Assembly: GCF_003056305.1 (NCBI RefSeq)
Contig: NZ_PYVX01000004.1
Span: 1-64,000 of the forward strand
From: Halomonas denitrificans
Lineage (GTDB): Bacteria; Pseudomonadota; Gammaproteobacteria; Pseudomonadales; Halomonadaceae
Direction: 5' to 3'
DNA: 64,000 bases
A program made the position numbers and the translations under genes. The first letter of the stretch is position 1. Every line of letters begins with the position of its first letter. Under the pieces are notes generated by a model that was not told the origin of the DNA, did not search any database, and saw only the letters and a list, made by a program, of their open reading frames with translations. Shown piece after piece: positions 28,215 to 37,466 of this stretch.

Positions 28215-30822
28215 CCGGGTTTCCTTCCAGTGAAGAGAGGTGGCGGGCGAGGGTCGACCAGAACGAGGCCAGGTCGAGGGGCTTGGTCAGGTAGTCATCG
28301 AATCCCGCCGCCAGACCGCGCTTGATGTCGCCCGGCATGGCATTGGCGGAGAGCGCGATCACCGGCAGTGGCTGCGGCAGCCGTTGTAGCCGCTCCAGGG
28401 CCTCGTAGCCGCTCATGCCCGTCAGGTTCAGATCCATCAGCACCAGGTCCGGGGGGCGCGCCTCGATCGGCGGCAGGGCGAGCTCGGCGCTGGGGTAGAT
28501 GCGCAGCTCGCAGGCCGGCCACTGCGCGAAGACATCCTCCATCAGGCGCTGGTTGGCAGGGTTGTCCTCGATGTAGACGACGCGCGCCGCCACCTCGTCC
28601 GGTGCGGCGGTGCACGGCGGCTCGGTGCGGCGCGTGTCCGGCCGATCGACCCCGGCCAGCGCCAGGCGGCAGTGGAAGGCGCTGCCCTTCCCCGCCACGC
28701 TCTCGACCTCGATCGTGGCGCCCATCGCCTCGAGCAGCTGACGGGTGATGGCGAGGCCGATGCCGGTGCCCTCGATGCCCTGGTGCTCCGCCCCCAGGCG
28801 CTGGAAGGGCTGGAAGAGCCGCGCCAGGTCCTCGTCGCGGATCCCCTGGCCGCTGTCGCGCACGGTGAAGCGAAGGTGCTCTCCCTCCGGGGCGGCCTCC
28901 AGGCGCACCCAGCCGCCCGGGCGATTGTACTTGATGGCGTTGCTGAGCAGGTTGAGGAGCACCTGCTTGAGCCGCGTGTAGTCGGCGTGAACCGCCGGCA
29001 GCGGCCCGCCGACCCGCTGCTCGATCGTCACCTCGTGGGCCAGGGCCGTCGCCTCCAGGGCGCCGGCCGCGTCCTCGGCCACATCGACCAGCGAGATCGC
29101 CTCCATGGAGAGGCTCAGCTGCCCGGCCTCGACCCGGGCCAGGTCCAGGATCTGGTTGATCAGCTCCAGCAGGTGCTGGCCACTGCGGGCGATCTGGGCG
29201 ACCTGGCGCTGCTGGCGCGCCTCCAGCGGATGGCGCTTGCCGCTTGCCAGCAGCTGGGCGAAGCCAAGGATGGCGTTCAGGGGCGTGCGCAGCTCGTGGC
29301 TCATCGACGAGAGGAACTCGCTCTTGGCGCGATTGGCCCGGTCGGCGCTGTCCCGCGCCTCGGAGAGCGCCTCGATGTAGCCCTCACGCTCGGCCATCTG
29401 CCGATAGAGGTTGATCAGCAGGGCGCAGGTTGCCGTGAAGGGCTGCAGCCACTCCAGCAGGGCCTGGTCATAGCGGCGACGGCCATTGGCGATGGCGAAC
29501 ATCCCGATCAGGCGCCGGCCATCGAAGATCGGCACCCCCAGGTAGTTGTGAAGCGGCGGGTGTCCGGGCGGGAAACCGCTGCGGTGCGGATGGCCATCCA
29601 GGTCATCGGTCATCACCACCTCGCCGTGGGCGAACACCCGGCCGAGCAGCGACGCGGGGTTGGAGAGCGTCATGTCGCCGCTGCGCAGTCGCTCCATCAG
29701 CAGCCGCGACTCCTCGTTCCAGGAGAGGTCGGTGATGGCGTGAATCTTCAACGCCGGTACGCCCGCGTCCTCGATCACCTCGCCGATCAGGGCGTAGTCG
29801 CTGTCGGTGAGCTCGCGCAGCGCCTCCATCAGGAAATCCCACAGCCGGTGGCCCGACATCAGCGCCTGGTAGTCGGTGATCCCGCGGTGCAGCACGCGAA
29901 TCAGGCTCGCCTGGCGCACCGCCTCGGTGGTGTCCCGGGCCACGCCCACCACGCCGCGGATGACGCCGTCGTCGTCCTTCAGCGGCCCGAGCTGCAGGTC
30001 GTGGTGGCGCCCCTGCAGGGGGGGCAGCGAGACCCGCTGCGGAACGCCGCTGGCCATCACCTCGGCCTCCGCCGCATCGAGGAACGACTGCAGCTCGACG
30101 GGCAGCCGCGGCGCGTCGTCGTCGAGCGGCGCGCCGGTGGTGCCCTCCAGCAGCGACAGGCAGGCGGTATTGGCCGCCAGGTAGCGTCCGCGGCGGCTGC
30201 GGGCGTAGATCGGGTCGCGACTGCCGTCCAGCACGGCACGCAGCAGCTGGCGCTCCTTGGCCAGCCGATCACCGGCCTCGGAGAGGCGCTGATTGAGCGT
30301 CACCAGCTCGTGCTGCTGGGCCTCCTGTGTCATCCGCAGCCGGTGCTTGCGCAACAGGGCCTCAGCCTGGCTCGCCAGGCGGGCCAGCAGGCGCCGCTCG
30401 CGCTCGGAGAACTCCCGCGGCCGGGTATCGATCAGGCAGAGCGTGCCCACGGCATGCTCCCGGTCCGGCAGCAGCGGGTGCCCGGCGTAGAAGCGGATGC
30501 CGGGCTCGCCGGTCACCAGGGGATTGTCCCGGAAGCGGGCGTCCTCGACGGCATCCGGCACCACCAGCGGCTGGGCCGCGGCGACCGCGTGGCCACAGAA
30601 GGAGACCTCCCGCGAGGTCTCGCGCACGTCCAGCCCGACGCAGGCCTTGAACCACTGCCGGTCCTCGGCGACCAGAGAAACCAGCGCGATGGGCACCTCG
30701 AAGAGTTCCTGCGCCAGCTCGACCAGTTGGTCGAAGCCCGCATCGGGCGCGGAATCGAGCACGCCCAGCGCCGCCAGGGCGGCCAGGCGGGCGGCGTCAT
30801 TGTCGGGAACGGGTGGCAGCAT
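28204..30822 (-). CDS. Hybrid sensor histidine kinase (GAF-PAS-GAF-HK-REC)
   Basis: An 872-aa protein with no obvious membrane helix. GAF at about 20-160, PAS at about 190-300, second GAF at about 315-470, HisKA with phospho-accepting H509 (SMSHELRTPLNAIL), HATPase with N-box NLLSNAIKYN (N628), DSGQGI and GTGIGLAI, and a C-terminal REC (about 745-865) with D797 and K847. The cytosolic sensor domains suggest an internal signal, perhaps redox or a small ligand. The start is ATG 30822; its ribosome-binding site is weak. It is coupled to the downstream GGDEF/EAL regulator. Confidence 0.9.
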   Translation of the reverse strand: MLPPVPDNDAARLAALAALGVLDSAPDAGFDQLVELAQELFEVPIALVSLVAEDRQWFKACVGLDVRETSREVSFCGHAVAAAQPLVVPDAVEDARFRDNPLVTGEPGIRFYAGHPLLPDREHAVGTLCLIDTRPREFSERERRLLARLASQAEALLRKHRLRMTQEAQQHELVTLNQRLSEAGDRLAKERQLLRAVLDGSRDPIYARSRRGRYLAANTACLSLLEGTTGAPLDDDAPRLPVELQSFLDAAEAEVMASGVPQRVSLPPLQGRHHDLQLGPLKDDDGVIRGVVGVARDTTEAVRQASLIRVLHRGITDYQALMSGHRLWDFLMEALRELTDSDYALIGEVIEDAGVPALKIHAITDLSWNEESRLLMERLRSGDMTLSNPASLLGRVFAHGEVVMTDDLDGHPHRSGFPPGHPPLHNYLGVPIFDGRRLIGMFAIANGRRRYDQALLEWLQPFTATCALLINLYRQMAEREGYIEALSEARDSADRANRAKSEFLSSMSHELRTPLNAILGFAQLLASGKRHPLEARQQRQVAQIARSGQHLLELINQILDLARVEAGQLSLSMEAISLVDVAEDAAGALEATALAHEVTIEQRVGGPLPAVHADYTRLKQVLLNLLSNAIKYNRPGGWVRLEAAPEGEHLRFTVRDSGQGIRDEDLARLFQPFQRLGAEHQGIEGTGIGLAITRQLLEAMGATIEVESVAGKGSAFHCRLALAGVDRPDTRRTEPPCTAAPDEVAARVVYIEDNPANQRLMEDVFAQWPACELRIYPSAELALPPIEARPPDLVLMDLNLTGMSGYEALERLQRLPQPLPVIALSANAMPGDIKRGLAAGFDDYLTKPLDLASFWSTLARHLSSLEGNPDAF

Positions 30823-31004
30823 GGCGGGGCTCACGGTCAGGCTTTGTCGGCATATCGATACGCCGAACCTACCATGAATGCCCCGGGCAACGAGGGAATG
30901 AATCGGGGCGATATTTAACGGAAACCGCGAGGCGTAAACGCACGAGTCAGGACTCGCCCGGGTGTCCCATCGCCCCACGCGGGCGCTCTCTCCGCAAGCC
31001 TACG

Positions 31005-31039
31005 CCCCCCGGGCGTCTCGAAAAGAAGCGCCCGGGGGG
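31005..31039. terminator. GC-rich hairpin after the MFS gene
   Basis: An 11-bp stem CCCCCCGGGCG / CGCCCGGGGGG with a 13-nt loop, about 20 bp past the MFS stop on the minus strand. There is no T run, so termination is only inferred. Confidence 0.45.
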
Positions 31040-31059
31040 GCGGCCTCTTCAGACCCGAT

Positions 31060-32493
31060 TCAGGTAACGCCCTTGTTGCTGGGCTTCAGGGAGGCGGAGG
31101 CTCTAGCGTCCTGGTCCGCTTCAGCGACTTCCTCCACCTTCGCCTCTTTTTCGGCCCTCGCCTTTTCCCCAGTCTCTTCCTCGGCCTTGGCATCTTTCTC
31201 GGCGGCTGCGGCTTCGGCCTCCTGCGCTTCTTCCGCCAGGTCCGCCGCGGGGTGGAGCGGCTCCCCCTGCTCGTCCTGAAGCTGGTAGTCGTAGGCCGCC
31301 TGGAGACCGGACTCCTCCTCGGCCTCTTCCTCCTCGGCCTGGGCGATGTAGCCCGGGTAGAACGGCGAAAGGATGGCGAAGAGGATGCCCAGCGCGGAGA
31401 ACATGGCAAAGGCAGTGGCATAGCCGAAGTTGTTCACCAGCGAGCCGACGACCGGCGAGCCGGTCGCCTGCCCCAGCGAGACCGCCATGAAGGGCAGTAC
31501 CGGCCCCACCGCCAACCGGCCCGGCAGCAGGCGGATGCCGGTCATCAGGTAGAGTCCCGTCAGGCTCATGTAGGCCAGGCCGAAGACCAGCGCCGAAAAG
31601 GCCGCCAGCCAGGTCTGACCGGGGCTGGCGGCGAGCAGCGCCAGGCTCGCGGAGAGCATCATCAGCATCAGCGAATGCGTGATGGGGGGATTGTTGCGAT
31701 CGGCGAGATCAGCCACCACGGCCCCGCCCAGGCCGGCGATGCCCACCGCCAGCCACAGCCACCCGGTGGCGCCGGACGTCAGGCCCCCGAGGGTGACCAC
31801 AAGGTCGGGGGCGAAGATCCAGTAGGCGGCGGAGACGAAGCCCATCACGAAGGCGAACAATGTGAGCCGGATCAGGCGCGACCAGGGCAGCTCACTGATC
31901 GGCGGCGGCGGCGCCGCGTTGGCCGGCGTGATCCGCGACACCGAGGGCAGGAAGAGCCAGGCGGCGACCACCCCGGCACCCGCCAGGAGGGCAAAGGAGA
32001 TGTACGCGAGACGCCAGGCGCCGACCATGAACAGCACCGTCGGCACGGCCACGATCACGCCGATGCTGGTCCCGGCATTCATGACCGAGCTGACGCGCCC
32101 GTGAAGCGAGCGTTTCACCAGTGCCTGCATGGCGGCCGTGAGCGCCGGCATCATCAGGCCGGTGCAGATGCCGCAGGCGAACACCCCGATCCCGAGCAGC
32201 AGCGCGCCGGGCGCCTGGCTGATCAGCCCCAGGCCGGCAACGCCGAACGCCCCGGAGAGCACCGCCGCGTTACGGGCACCAAAAAGATGGGTGACGAGAG
32301 GCGCGATCAGCGTGGCCAGCAGGAAACTGATCAGCGGCAGCGAGCCGATGATACCGATCACCGTCGGCGTGAGGCCGAGTTCCTCGCGAATCGGGGGGAC
32401 GAACAGGCCGAAGGCGAAACGCGCAAGGCCGTAGCTGATCGCGATCAGCGCCGCGCCAAGCAGCGCGAATTCCGTGCTGGAAGGTGACCTCAT
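31060..32493 (-). CDS. Major facilitator superfamily transporter with charged C-terminal tail
   Basis: A 477-aa protein: 12 predicted helices over about 390 residues, opening with FALLGAALIAISYGLARFAF as in YbfB/CynX-like MFS carriers. The substrate is unknown. Unusually, the last 95 or so residues form a hydrophilic Glu/Ala/Lys-rich tail (runs such as AEEEEAEEESG) that should lie in the cytosol and looks disordered or coiled. The ATG at 32493 has a GGGAGG site. Confidence 0.85.
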   Translation of the reverse strand: MRSPSSTEFALLGAALIAISYGLARFAFGLFVPPIREELGLTPTVIGIIGSLPLISFLLATLIAPLVTHLFGARNAAVLSGAFGVAGLGLISQAPGALLLGIGVFACGICTGLMMPALTAAMQALVKRSLHGRVSSVMNAGTSIGVIVAVPTVLFMVGAWRLAYISFALLAGAGVVAAWLFLPSVSRITPANAAPPPPISELPWSRLIRLTLFAFVMGFVSAAYWIFAPDLVVTLGGLTSGATGWLWLAVGIAGLGGAVVADLADRNNPPITHSLMLMMLSASLALLAASPGQTWLAAFSALVFGLAYMSLTGLYLMTGIRLLPGRLAVGPVLPFMAVSLGQATGSPVVGSLVNNFGYATAFAMFSALGILFAILSPFYPGYIAQAEEEEAEEESGLQAAYDYQLQDEQGEPLHPAADLAEEAQEAEAAAAEKDAKAEEETGEKARAEKEAKVEEVAEADQDARASASLKPSNKGVT

Positions 32494-32834
32494 GCGACCG
32501 CCTCCCTGCGCGCGATGCACGCCCGCGGCTGCTCGATATGGTTGTTGGTGTTGATCACCATGACCCCCTCACCGTCTGGTTGCATAGGCAAACTGCCGCA
32601 CGCGAGCGCAGCAGGCATGGGCGGAAGCGCCATCACCGGCCCTCTGACCCTCGATCAACCTACCGCAGAGCCGGGGATACCGATAGCCGCCTCGCCCACG
32701 GTAACAGAGAGCCCCAGGCTGGCGTCAGCCGGGGCCCGGGATATCAGACGGAAGGAGGGACAGCTGCGTCATGCTCTGCGCGCGTCGCCTCAGGACGATC
32801 GCCGGTGCGCCTATCGCTGGGAGTACCCCAAGCC
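32494..32834. other. Intergenic region without a recognisable gene
   Basis: About 340 bp between the divergent MFS and DUF6482-like genes. I see no supported coding region; it presumably holds the MFS promoter. Confidence 0.5.
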
Positions 32835-32861
32835 TTGTACATAATGCTCGCCGGATATAAG
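32835..32861 (+). promoter_or_regulatory. Candidate promoter for the DUF6482-like gene
   Basis: TTGTAC and TATAAG separated by 15 bp (short of ideal), with the -10 about 36 bp before the ATG at 32897. Confidence 0.35.
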
Positions 32862-32896
32862 TTTTGCTTGCCACCCCCGCCGCCCAGGAGACCCGC

Positions 32897-33262
32897 ATGC
32901 CGGCAAGCACCGCTCCCCTGCCTGACCGCGTGACCCTCGAGGCCCTCGGCGACTGGCTGCAGACCGGCCGGGCCTCGACCGACGAGGCGCCCATCGTCGA
33001 GGTGCAGTCGATCGACCAGGGTTACTACCTGGTGCGCCTGCACCATGCCCATGGCATCAGCCAGCTGGTCAACGCCGACGACCAGGCCCGGCGCTTCACC
33101 GGCACCCAGTGGGTGAGCCGGGCGCTGCTGCCACTGGGCCTCACCCATGGCGTGCTGACCTGGGCCGAGGTCACCGACGAGATGATCGGCCTGCCCGACA
33201 CCCCGAGCGACCCGCAGAGCGTGCTGGCCCACGGCACCCGGGTCGCCTTCCAGACTCGTTAG
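32897..33262 (+). CDS. Small cytosolic protein, DUF6482-like
   Basis: A 121-aa protein without signal or membrane segments. The IVEVQSIDQGYYLVRLHH region and the C-terminal TDEMIGLPDTPSD resemble small DUF6482-type proteins of Pseudomonas and Halomonas; the family call is tentative and the function unknown. The ATG at 32897 has an AGGAG site. Confidence 0.6.
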   Translation: MPASTAPLPDRVTLEALGDWLQTGRASTDEAPIVEVQSIDQGYYLVRLHHAHGISQLVNADDQARRFTGTQWVSRALLPLGLTHGVLTWAEVTDEMIGLPDTPSDPQSVLAHGTRVAFQTR

Positions 33263-33422
33263 CCAGAATCGCGCCCGGCGGCCCCCGTACTCTCCCCACC
33301 CTCTCGAGGGGCCTTCACGACGCCCCGCTCCTCGGCGGCCGCCCGGCTAGCCGGATGGCAGCCTGGCCCCTATTCTCAGGCCAGACCCGCCCATTCCGGC
33401 GCTGCATCACCATCGCCAATAA

Positions 33423-33451
33423 TTGGCATTTTGGATCGTCATTTATATTAA
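33423..33451 (+). promoter_or_regulatory. Candidate sigma-70 promoter of the osmoprotectant ABC operon
   Basis: TTGGCA and TATTAA with an exact 17-bp spacer, in an unusually AT-rich patch of an otherwise GC-rich 376-bp intergenic region. This would give a leader of about 180 nt before the first permease. Confidence 0.5.
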
Positions 33452-33638
33452 TAACAACGAGCTATGTGACTCTGATACGCTACGCCGGCTTTCGCGCCTG
33501 CACCCCTGACCGCGTTCGGGCGCGGTACCGCCTGACTCCCCGACCGTCCCCTCCCCGGCACGCGTCGGCAACGGAGGTAACGCCTAGCGGCAAGAAATCA
33601 CGGCAAGATAGAGAAGCAAAGAATAAAGGAGACGTCGT

Positions 33639-34304
33639 TTGGAACTGTTTCAGTACGCTCTGGACAACCTGGAGCTCTTGTTGACCCGAACGGTCGAGCA
33701 CATCTCGCTGGTGGGCGTGGCCGTCGGCATCGCCACCCTGACCGGGGTACCGATCGGCATCGCCATCACCAAGAACGAGCGCGCCGCCCAGATCGTGCTC
33801 TACATCGCCTCGATCATCGTGACCATCCCCTCCATCGCGCTGTTCGGGATCATGATCCCGATCCTCTCACTGATCGGCCAGGGCATCGGATATCTGCCGG
33901 CGGTCATCGCGGTGCTGCTCTACTCGCAGCTGCCGATCATCCGCAACACCTACACGGCGATCAACAACGTCGACCCGGCCCTGCGCGAGGCCGCCCGCGG
34001 CATCGGCATGAGCCCCAACCAGCGCCTGCGCATGGTCGAGATCCCGCTCGCCGTGCCGGTGATCATGGCCGGCGTGCGCACCGCCGTGGTGCTCAACATC
34101 GGCGTGATGGCGATCGCCGCCTACATCGGCGCCGGGGGCCTGGGCACCTTCATCAGTCGCGGCATCTCCCAGTCCGATCCGCGCCAGCTGATCATCGGCG
34201 CCGTGGCCGTCAGCGTGCTGGCGATCATCGTCGACTACTCGCTGCTGGCCCTGCAGAAGCGCCTGACGCCCAAGGGCATGGAGCGCGCCGCCGCCACGGC
34301 CTGA
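33639..34304 (+). CDS. Osmoprotectant ABC transporter permease (OpuCB-like)
   Basis: A 221-aa inner-membrane permease with about five or six helices and the binding-protein-dependent EAA loop (EAARGIGMSPNQRLRMVEIP). It resembles OpuCB/OpuCD and YehW/YehY glycine betaine/choline permeases. Translation most likely starts at TTG 33639: an AAGGAG site lies about 6 nt upstream and the next in-frame ATG is inside the EAA loop. It is first of four genes encoding permease, ATPase, permease and binding protein. Confidence 0.9.
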   Translation: MELFQYALDNLELLLTRTVEHISLVGVAVGIATLTGVPIGIAITKNERAAQIVLYIASIIVTIPSIALFGIMIPILSLIGQGIGYLPAVIAVLLYSQLPIIRNTYTAINNVDPALREAARGIGMSPNQRLRMVEIPLAVPVIMAGVRTAVVLNIGVMAIAAYIGAGGLGTFISRGISQSDPRQLIIGAVAVSVLAIIVDYSLLALQKRLTPKGMERAAATA

Positions 34305-34396
34305 ACCGTCGCCCGCGCCACGCTCTGCCCGCCCGATCCGCTGACGACCCGACAAGACGGCCGCCCCGACGAGGCCGCCCAGACAAGGACCGCCAC

Positions 34397-35563
34397 ATGA
34401 TTCGACTCGATAACCTGACCAAGGTCTTCGACACGCCCAAGGGTGCCGTGACCGCCGCCGACCACATCAGCATGGAGGTCCCCAGCGGCGAGATCTGCAT
34501 CCTGCTCGGCCCCTCCGGCTGCGGCAAGACCACCACCCTGAAGATGATCAACCGCATCATCCGCCCGACCTCCGGCAAGGTGTTCATCAACGGCGAGGAC
34601 ACCACCAGCCTCGATACCCAGGACCTGCGCCGCAGCATCGGCTACGTGATCCAGCAGATCGGCCTGTTCCCCAACATGACCATCGAGGAGAACATCACCG
34701 TCGTGCCCAAGCTGCTCGGCTGGGACAAGGCGAAGTACAAGGAGCGCGCCCGGGAGATGATGCGCATGATCGCGCTGGAGCCCGACGCCTTCCTCAAGCG
34801 CTACCCGAGCGAGCTCTCCGGCGGGCAGCAGCAGCGCATCGGCGTGGCCCGGGCGCTGGCCGCCGACCCGCCCGTGATGCTGATGGACGAGCCCTTCGGC
34901 GCCATCGACCCGATCAACCGCGCGGTGATCCAGGACGAGTTCCTGAAGATGCAGCAGGAGCTCAAGAAGACCATCATGTTCGTCAGCCACGACATCGACG
35001 AGGCGATCAAGATGGGCGATCGCATCGCCATCTTCCGCGCCGGCAAGCTGGTGCAGTACTCCGAGCCCGACGAGCTGCTGGCCGCGCCAAAGAACGAGTT
35101 CGTCGAGTCCTTCCTCGGCGAGGACCGGGCGCTGAAGCGCCTCAACCTGGTCAAGGTGCGCGACCTGGCGAGCGACGAGATCGGCCTGGTACGCCCCGAC
35201 GACACCCTGGAGACGGCCCTCCAGCGCATCGACGACTACGGCTACCAGACCAGCATCGTGATGGTGAACGCCAAGCGCCAGCCGGTGGGCATCATCAACG
35301 CCGCCGTGGCGCGCACCACCAAGGGCCACTGCCGGGACCACTTCCAGAGCGTGCCGGTGGTAGTGAACCTCGACGACGACCTGCGCAAGGTCGCCTCGCT
35401 GATGTTCTCCAACGACATGACCTGGGTGCCCTGCGTCGACGACGACGGCCGCATCGTCGGCCAGATCACCCAGCGGGCGATCACCCATCACCTGGGGTCG
35501 CGTTACCGCGCCCATTCCGGGGCCGGCGAGGCGTCACCGTCATCATCGGCCAGCGAGGAGTAA
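34397..35563 (+). CDS. Osmoprotectant ABC transporter ATP-binding protein with CBS domains (OpuCA-like)
   Basis: A 388-aa ATPase. Walker A GPSGCGKTT, Q-loop, signature LSGGQQQR, Walker B VMLMDEPF and the switch His (FVSHD) are complete, so it should be active. The C-terminal part (about 255-365) holds a tandem CBS module, which in OpuA/OpuC ATPases senses ionic strength or cyclic dinucleotides. It lies between the two permease genes and energises the importer. Confidence 0.93.
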   Translation: MIRLDNLTKVFDTPKGAVTAADHISMEVPSGEICILLGPSGCGKTTTLKMINRIIRPTSGKVFINGEDTTSLDTQDLRRSIGYVIQQIGLFPNMTIEENITVVPKLLGWDKAKYKERAREMMRMIALEPDAFLKRYPSELSGGQQQRIGVARALAADPPVMLMDEPFGAIDPINRAVIQDEFLKMQQELKKTIMFVSHDIDEAIKMGDRIAIFRAGKLVQYSEPDELLAAPKNEFVESFLGEDRALKRLNLVKVRDLASDEIGLVRPDDTLETALQRIDDYGYQTSIVMVNAKRQPVGIINAAVARTTKGHCRDHFQSVPVVVNLDDDLRKVASLMFSNDMTWVPCVDDDGRIVGQITQRAITHHLGSRYRAHSGAGEASPSSSASEE

Positions 35564-35567
35564 GCCC

Positions 35568-36299
35568 ATGCCGACGCTGAACCTCTCGGGCGCGATGCGC
35601 CTGCTGGTGCTCGTCGCGGTCTTCGTGGCCGGGGTCTGGAGCCAGTCCAGCGGCGTGATCGACGACTTCATCTTCTACCTCCCGGACATCCAGTACCTGG
35701 CGGTGCAGCACCTGTGGCTGACCGCCGTCTCCGGTAGCCTCGCGATCCTCGTCGCCATCCCGCTGGGCATCCTGCTGTCGCGCCCCAGCATGGCCAGGGT
35801 CGCCGAATCCGCCATGCAGGTGCTCAACGTGGGCACCACCATCCCGACGCTGGCGGTGCTGGCGCTGTCGATGAGCTTCCTGGGCATCGGTACCGTGCCG
35901 GCCGTGTTCGGCCTCTTCGTGGCGACGCTGCTGCCGATCACCCGCAACACCTACACTGGCCTCAAGGGCGTCTCGCCGGCGCTCATGGAGGCCGCGGCGG
36001 GCATCGGCATGTCGCCCGGCCAGCGCCTGCTGAAGGTCGAGCTGCCCAACGCCCTCTACGTGATCTTCGCCGGAATCCGCACCGCCCTGGCGATCAACGT
36101 CGGCACCGTGCCGCTGGCCTTCCTGATCGGCGCCGGGGGCCTCGGCGAGCTGATCTTCACCGGCATCGACCTCTACGACCCGGTGATGATGCTCTCCGGC
36201 GCCATCCCGACGGCGCTGCTGGCGGTCGTGGTCGACATGCTCATCGCCGTCACCGCCTTCCTGGTGGTGCCGCGGGGCGTGAACCCGGGCCGGGCCTGA
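35568..36299 (+). CDS. Osmoprotectant ABC transporter permease (OpuCD-like)
   Basis: A 243-aa second permease with EAA loop EAAAGIGMSPGQRLLKVELP and about six helices. An extra N-terminal helix (RLLVLVAVFVAGVWSQ) precedes the core. It starts 4 nt after the ATPase stop. Confidence 0.9.
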   Translation: MPTLNLSGAMRLLVLVAVFVAGVWSQSSGVIDDFIFYLPDIQYLAVQHLWLTAVSGSLAILVAIPLGILLSRPSMARVAESAMQVLNVGTTIPTLAVLALSMSFLGIGTVPAVFGLFVATLLPITRNTYTGLKGVSPALMEAAAGIGMSPGQRLLKVELPNALYVIFAGIRTALAINVGTVPLAFLIGAGGLGELIFTGIDLYDPVMMLSGAIPTALLAVVVDMLIAVTAFLVVPRGVNPGRA

Positions 36300-36400
36300 C
36301 CCGCCCGGCGCGAGCGCCGCATCGACACCGCACGATTCACCCTGCCGGCTCGACGGGGCCGGCACACAACGACCCGGTAATCACAACAAGGAGCGACTCC

Positions 36401-37282
36401 ATGAAGACTCTGATGACCCTGCTCACCGGCGCGGCCCTGGCCGGCAGCCTGACCACCGCCCAGGCCAACGAGATCGTGGTGGGCGGCAAGAACTTCACCG
36501 AACAGCAGATACTGGCCAGCATGACCAGCCAGTACCTCGACGCCCTGGGCTATGACGTCGAGAAGCGCTCCGGCATGGGCTCCGCGGTGCTCCGCCAAGC
36601 CCAGGAGAACGGCCAGATCGATCTCTACTGGGAGTACACCGGCACCTCGCTGATCAACTACAACGACGTCACCGAGCGCCTGTCGCCGGAAGAGACCTAC
36701 TCGCGGGTCAAGGAGCTCGACGCCGAGAAGGGCCTGGTGTGGCTCGAGCCCTCCGAGGCCAACAACACCTACGCCCTGGCCATGCGCGAGGACGACGCCG
36801 AGGAGCGCGGCATCGCGACCCTCTCCGACCTGGCCCAGGCGGTCAACGACGGCGAGGAGCTGACCTTCGCCCTGAACGCCGAGTTCTACGCCCGCGAGGA
36901 CGGCTGGCGCCCGCTGCAGCAGGCCTACGACTTCCGCGTCGGCCGCGCCGACGTCAAGCGCATGGACTCCGGCCTGGTCTATCAGGCGCTGCGCGACGGC
37001 CAGGTCGAGGTCGGTCTGGTGTTCGCCACCGACGGCCGCATCCCGGCCTTCGACTTCCGCGTGCTGGAAGACGACCAGAACTACTTCCCGGCCTACGCCC
37101 TGACCCCGGTGGTACGCGAGGAGACCCTCGAGGCCAACCCCGAGCTCGCCGAGCAGATGAACACTCTCTCCGGCCTGCTGGACGATGAGACCATGTCGAG
37201 CCTCAACGCCCAGGTCGACGTCGAGAAGGTGACCATCGAGCGCGTCGCCGAGAACTTCCTCGAGGAGCATGACCTGCTCTGA
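36401..37282 (+). CDS. Glycine betaine/choline-type substrate-binding protein (OpuCC/OsmF-like)
   Basis: A 293-aa periplasmic binding protein. A signal peptide ends near TTAQA-N, and the mature protein opens with EIVVGGKNFTEQQILASM, the family hallmark. Also conserved are GQIDLYWEYTGTSL and the aromatic/acidic region VGLVFATDGRIPAFDFRVL. With the upstream permeases and ATPase it forms a complete compatible-solute importer suited to a halophile; the exact ligand is not determined here. Confidence 0.92.
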   Translation: MKTLMTLLTGAALAGSLTTAQANEIVVGGKNFTEQQILASMTSQYLDALGYDVEKRSGMGSAVLRQAQENGQIDLYWEYTGTSLINYNDVTERLSPEETYSRVKELDAEKGLVWLEPSEANNTYALAMREDDAEERGIATLSDLAQAVNDGEELTFALNAEFYAREDGWRPLQQAYDFRVGRADVKRMDSGLVYQALRDGQVEVGLVFATDGRIPAFDFRVLEDDQNYFPAYALTPVVREETLEANPELAEQMNTLSGLLDDETMSSLNAQVDVEKVTIERVAENFLEEHDLL

Positions 37283-37311
37283 TCGCGACACGATCGCAGC
37301 GCTTGACGACC

Positions 37312-37335
37312 GAAGGCCGCCCGCGGGCGGCCTTC
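37312..37335. terminator. Hairpin after the osmoprotectant operon
   Basis: A perfect 10-bp inverted repeat GAAGGCCGCC / GGCGGCCTTC with a CGCG loop, about 30 nt after the binding-protein stop. Confidence 0.7.
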
Positions 37336-37466
37336 CTGCGCTAGGGCGCCGCCCGCCTTGATGCGTCTGCGGAGCGGTGCGATGATCCGCGCCCACGGCC
37401 GGGCGAGCGCCAGCAGCCCGTCACGCCTGCCACCGTTCCACCTCCTCACGACAGCGAGACACCCCC

